A program made the position numbers and the translations under genes. The notes under the pieces were generated by a model. It was not told the origin of the DNA. It worked only from the letters and a program-made list of their open reading frames with translations, and ran no database searches. A stretch of 64,000 nt of DNA, from positions 62,001 through 126,000 of the forward strand of contig NZ_PEAY01000004.1 in assembly GCF_002807665.1 (NCBI RefSeq). The letters are read 5' to 3'. Source of the DNA: Neoalteromonas facilis. Its GTDB lineage: Bacteria > Pseudomonadota > Gammaproteobacteria > Enterobacterales > Alteromonadaceae. Within the stretch, counting starts at the first letter, position 1; every line of letters begins with the position of its first letter. This document shows, in pieces, positions 61,263 to 64,000 of this stretch.

Positions 61263-62177
61263 ATGACAACCTCTGAACAACAAACACGTGCAGGTGTACT
61301 TTTTGCCATCGCGGCTTATGGCATGTGGGGCTTTGCACCCATGTACTTCAAGCTGTTGCAATATATGCCAGCGACCGAAATATTGGTCCATCGCGTTGTC
61401 TGGTCGGCGGTTATTTTAATTGTATTGATTACACTGCGAAATAACTGGAGCAAAGTAAAAGCGGCCATCACCTCAAAGAAGGTCATGTTGATATTACTTG
61501 TTGCTGGCGTGCTACTTGCCGGTAATTGGTTATTGTTTATTTGGGCCGTGAATAATGACCATCTGTTGGAAGCCAGTTTAGGGTATTACATCAATCCGTT
61601 ATTTAATATTTTGTTTGGCCGTATATTTCTAGGTGAACGCCTGCGGCGGCTACAAAAAGTGGCGGTGTTGTTGGCAATCAGCGGTGTCGCAGTGGCAATA
61701 GCGGGGCTAGGTTATTTGCCGTGGATAGCCTTGGTGCTTGCAGTCTCTTTCTCGTTGTATGGTTTGTTGCGTAAAACTGTTGCGGTAGATTCTCTACCGG
61801 GTCTGCTTATTGAGACCATGATGATGCTGCCGTTGGCCGTGATTTATTGGTCATTGTATGCAAGTCCATCGAGCAATATGTTAGCCAATACCTTTGATAT
61901 CAATATTTTGCTTATCATGGCGGGTTTGGTCACTACCGCACCGTTGCTTTGTTTTACCGCGGCGGCTAGACGGATACAGTACTCTACACTGGGGTTTTTC
62001 CAGTATATTGGCCCAAGCATTATGTTTATTTTGGCGGTTTTCTTTTACAACGAGCCTATAGACCAAGCGCGTGTCATAACCTTTGGCTTTGTTTGGACCG
62101 CCTTGGTTATCTTTTGTTGGGATTCGTTGCGCAATTATCGCCTGACTCGCAAAGCGGCAAAAGCAAGGCCGGTTTAA
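61263..62177 (+). CDS. rarD: RarD-like EamA/DMT transporter
   Basis: 304 residues with about ten membrane segments. It has the RarD-like N-terminus GVLFAIAAYGMWGFAPMYFK (shown in part as GMWGFAPMYFK), GYYINPLFNI, a first EamA repeat, and PLLCFTAAARRI and GFFQYIGPSIMFILAVFFY in the second. RarD is linked to chloramphenicol sensitivity in Escherichia coli, but its natural substrate is unknown. It lies 56 bases after mgtE, and its stop overlaps the convergent diguanylate cyclase stop by four bases. Confidence 0.93.
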   Translation: MTTSEQQTRAGVLFAIAAYGMWGFAPMYFKLLQYMPATEILVHRVVWSAVILIVLITLRNNWSKVKAAITSKKVMLILLVAGVLLAGNWLLFIWAVNNDHLLEASLGYYINPLFNILFGRIFLGERLRRLQKVAVLLAISGVAVAIAGLGYLPWIALVLAVSFSLYGLLRKTVAVDSLPGLLIETMMMLPLAVIYWSLYASPSSNMLANTFDINILLIMAGLVTTAPLLCFTAAARRIQYSTLGFFQYIGPSIMFILAVFFYNEPIDQARVITFGFVWTALVIFCWDSLRNYRLTRKAAKARPV

Positions 62178-63418
62178 GCGATATCATCAACCACTTGGTT
62201 ACGACCGCTTGATTTGGCTTGATATAGCAGCACGTCGGCCGTGGCTAACATTGCATCCAAGTTTTTGCGCCCTACTGTGGTTACACCGATGCTGGCAGTA
62301 ATCTTGATATCTTCTTGTTGAAAGCGGATGGGTTTTTGTGCCAAAGACTCTCTAAAGGCATCCAGACGCTCGACTACTTGAGCGGGTGCATGATCGGGTA
62401 GGTAAATACAGAATTCCTCGCCACCAAAGCGAGAAACATGCACATCTGAAAATTGGCTCGCAAGGAGCTTCGCCACCTCTTTGAGCACCTTATCACCCGC
62501 GTCATGACCATAGGTATCGTTGATTTGCTTAAAGTGATCTAAGTCAACCAATGCAACGGCTTGATTTTCAGGTTGATTGCGCGACACATGATTCACTGAA
62601 TAGAAAAAATGTCGGCGATTTGGTAGCCCGGTTAAGTAGTCAGAGTTAGCGGCTCGACGGATGGCTTCTACGTTTTCGATGTATTCGACATTTTGGTTAA
62701 TACGCACCAAAAACTCTTCCTGGCAAAAAGGCTTATGCAAGAAGTCGTTAGCGCCGCTTTTCAAAAATCGAGCAGACAGTAGGCCACTGTTTCCAGACGA
62801 CACACCAATTATCGCCAATTGCTCTTTGGGTAATGATTTTCGCAATTCAGCAACTAACTCAGTGCCGGTCATGTCGGGCATAAATTGATCGGTGATCACC
62901 AGCTGAATGTTGTCTCGTTCATGCAACATGGCAATGCCTTTTTCAGCACAATCGGCTTCATACGTTTGGAAATTGTGTCGACGCAGCATAGAACTCATTT
63001 GGGTCCTGCTATTACGTGAGCTATCAATGACCAGTACACCAATCTGTTTATTTTTTTCTAGACGTGCCATCAGGCGACTCAGGTAGTCATAAACCTGTGC
63101 ATTCTCTTTGGGAATATAATCGACAACTTCTTTGCCAAGCACGTGATTACGGGTTTCGTCATCCACCCTGCCGGTTACTACAATCGTGGGCAGAAAACTG
63201 GCAATAGTATAGTCAATGGCCTCACCGAAAGGGGCGTCTGGCAGGTTGTAGTCAACGACGGCACACAAGTATTCTTCTGGGTTGGACTCACCGAATAAGT
63301 GCCTGGCCTCAGTGAGAGTGGACGCGCAAATCGGCAGCAGCTTTGCCTGCTGGACCAGTTTTTTGATGATGTTCATACTGATAGAACTATCTTCAATAAC
63401 CAGTACTTTCTTTTGCAT
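62174..63418 (-). CDS. Response regulator with two receivers and a GGDEF domain
   Basis: 414 residues. Receiver 1 (about 3-122) has the phosphoacceptor Asp56 in VVDYNLP, receiver 2 (about 126-245) has Asp177 in VITDQFMP, and a GGDEF domain has GGEEF (332-336) with the DLDHFKQINDTYGHDAGD segment, so it should make cyclic-di-GMP. No RxxD inhibition site precedes GGEEF. The REC-REC-GGDEF layout recalls WspR/PleD-like output proteins. No cognate kinase is adjacent. It overlaps the rarD stop and lies downstream of uvrD on the same strand. Confidence 0.93.
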   Translation of the reverse strand: MQKKVLVIEDSSISMNIIKKLVQQAKLLPICASTLTEARHLFGESNPEEYLCAVVDYNLPDAPFGEAIDYTIASFLPTIVVTGRVDDETRNHVLGKEVVDYIPKENAQVYDYLSRLMARLEKNKQIGVLVIDSSRNSRTQMSSMLRRHNFQTYEADCAEKGIAMLHERDNIQLVITDQFMPDMTGTELVAELRKSLPKEQLAIIGVSSGNSGLLSARFLKSGANDFLHKPFCQEEFLVRINQNVEYIENVEAIRRAANSDYLTGLPNRRHFFYSVNHVSRNQPENQAVALVDLDHFKQINDTYGHDAGDKVLKEVAKLLASQFSDVHVSRFGGEEFCIYLPDHAPAQVVERLDAFRESLAQKPIRFQQEDIKITASIGVTTVGRKNLDAMLATADVLLYQAKSSGRNQVVDDIA

Positions 63419-63464
63419 GCTGAGATCACCGCGTCATAGATAACTTAAATGTATACCATGCACG

Positions 63465-64000
63465 CTATAATTTCGATAATTTAGCGTAGCTCAATACCAA
63501 CCATTTGGTGCCTACATCGTCAAAATTAACCTGCACTCGCGCTTGTGGGCCTGAGCCTTCACAATTTAATAAAGTGCCATCACCAAATTTCGGGTGCATT
63601 ACTCGGTCACCTAATGCAAAACCACTATCATCGAAAGCTTCTTGTGTCGATTGTTGGCTAAAACGGTTTTGCACTGGGCGTGTGATGGTATTGCGCAAGC
63701 GGACTTCTTCAATACACTCTTGGGGCATCTCTTTTATGAAGCGTGATTGTGTGTGGTATTTATCTTGACCGTAAACGCGTCGCGATTCTGCATACGTGAT
63801 ATACAGCTTCTGCATCGCGCGCGTCATTCCGACATAACACAGCCGGCGCTCTTCTTCTAAGCGGCCTGGTTCATCATAACTTTGCTGACCAGGGAACATT
63901 CCCTCTTCTACACCAGCAAGGAATACCATAGGGAACTCAAGACCCTTTGCCGTATGAATAGTCATCATTTGCACTGCATCTTGATGGCTATCGGCTTGTG
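63465..64000 (-). CDS. uvrD: DNA helicase II UvrD, 3' end (cut by window edge)
   Basis: The frame runs off the right end of the window. The visible last 178 codons match Escherichia coli UvrD: QDAVQMMTIHTAKGLEFPMVF (motif V), GRLEEERRLCYVGMTRAMQKLYITYAESRR (motif VI) and a C-terminal FALGDRVMHPKFGDGTLLNCEGSG segment, a tudor-like tail that binds RNA polymerase in other species. It acts in nucleotide-excision and mismatch repair. The N-terminal Walker A part is outside the window. Confidence 0.96.
   Translation of the reverse strand, partial: QADSHQDAVQMMTIHTAKGLEFPMVFLAGVEEGMFPGQQSYDEPGRLEEERRLCYVGMTRAMQKLYITYAESRRVYGQDKYHTQSRFIKEMPQECIEEVRLRNTITRPVQNRFSQQSTQEAFDDSGFALGDRVMHPKFGDGTLLNCEGSGPQARVQVNFDDVGTKWLVLSYAKLSKL

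Noticed and set aside
1-64000. tRNA, rRNA, CRISPR, insertion sequence or prophage
   Set aside because: No cloverleaf-like segments, regular repeat-spacer arrays, transposase or phage structural proteins were recognised in reading both strands; a dedicated search could still find a diverged case.

Overview
The window is a stretch of chromosome from a Gram-negative gammaproteobacterium, most likely a marine Alteromonadales (Alteromonas/Glaciecola/Shewanella-like). The reasons are the hemCDXY cluster, the gmk-rpoZ-spoT-trmH-recG neighbourhood, two large TonB-dependent receptors, a sucrose locus of the Alteromonadales type (receptor, MFS permease, fructokinase, sucrose phosphorylase, LacI regulator), and many sensory proteins (three histidine kinases, one NtrC-type regulator, two GGDEF proteins). 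This assignment comes from recognising protein families by reading; no search was run. No rRNA, tRNA, CRISPR array, insertion sequence or prophage was seen. Coding density is high.

Layout. 0-5.4 kb: two flavin-dependent halogenase-like genes and a TonB-dependent receptor. The second halogenase and the receptor diverge from a short region with two CG-centred palindromes, which looks like a repressor-controlled nutrient-uptake locus. 5.5-7.2 kb: two orphan periplasmic binding proteins. 7.2-11.3 kb: hemC-hemD-hemX-hemY on the minus strand. 11.5-14.3 kb: a hybrid histidine kinase, a secreted YHS-domain protein and an esterase. 14.4-24.4 kb: gmk, rpoZ, spoT, ridA, trmH, a secreted peroxiredoxin, recG, rsmJ, a Prx5-type peroxiredoxin and a YhiN-type flavoprotein, all on the plus strand. 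A possible 33-residue small gene lies on the minus strand just upstream of recG.

24.8-32.1 kb: the sucrose operon on the minus strand (scrO-scrT-scrK-scrP-scrR), with a perfect CG-centred palindrome upstream. The 32.1-32.7 kb gap holds that operator, a possible terminator or small peptide, and what may be a degraded dispersed repeat. 32.7-35.2 kb: a ToxR/CadC-like TPR regulator, a secreted TonB-C-like protein and a small lipoprotein. 35.5-37.5 kb: a hybrid histidine kinase.

37.5-44.9 kb: a MacAB-like ABC efflux operon (membrane fusion protein, ATPase, two FtsX-type permeases) followed by an NtrC-type regulator and an NtrY-like kinase. Upstream of the operon are a good sigma-54 promoter and two TGTCCG/CGGACA dyads 20 bp apart on the same helical face. 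Together these describe a complete sigma-54-controlled, probably self-regulated export module, and this is the strongest regulatory reading in the window.

44.9-52.4 kb: an M14 carboxypeptidase-like protein, a secreted DsrE-like protein, a DUF1439 protein, an ATP-grasp enzyme, a PhzF-like protein, a DUF3300 protein, an acetyltransferase, an orphan binding protein and ribA. 52.4-64 kb: a 7TMR-DISM GGDEF-EAL protein, selO, a cytochrome c, a glutathione transferase, recQ, mgtE, rarD, a double-receiver diguanylate cyclase and the 3' end of uvrD. Several convergent pairs here overlap by exactly four bases at their stop codons.
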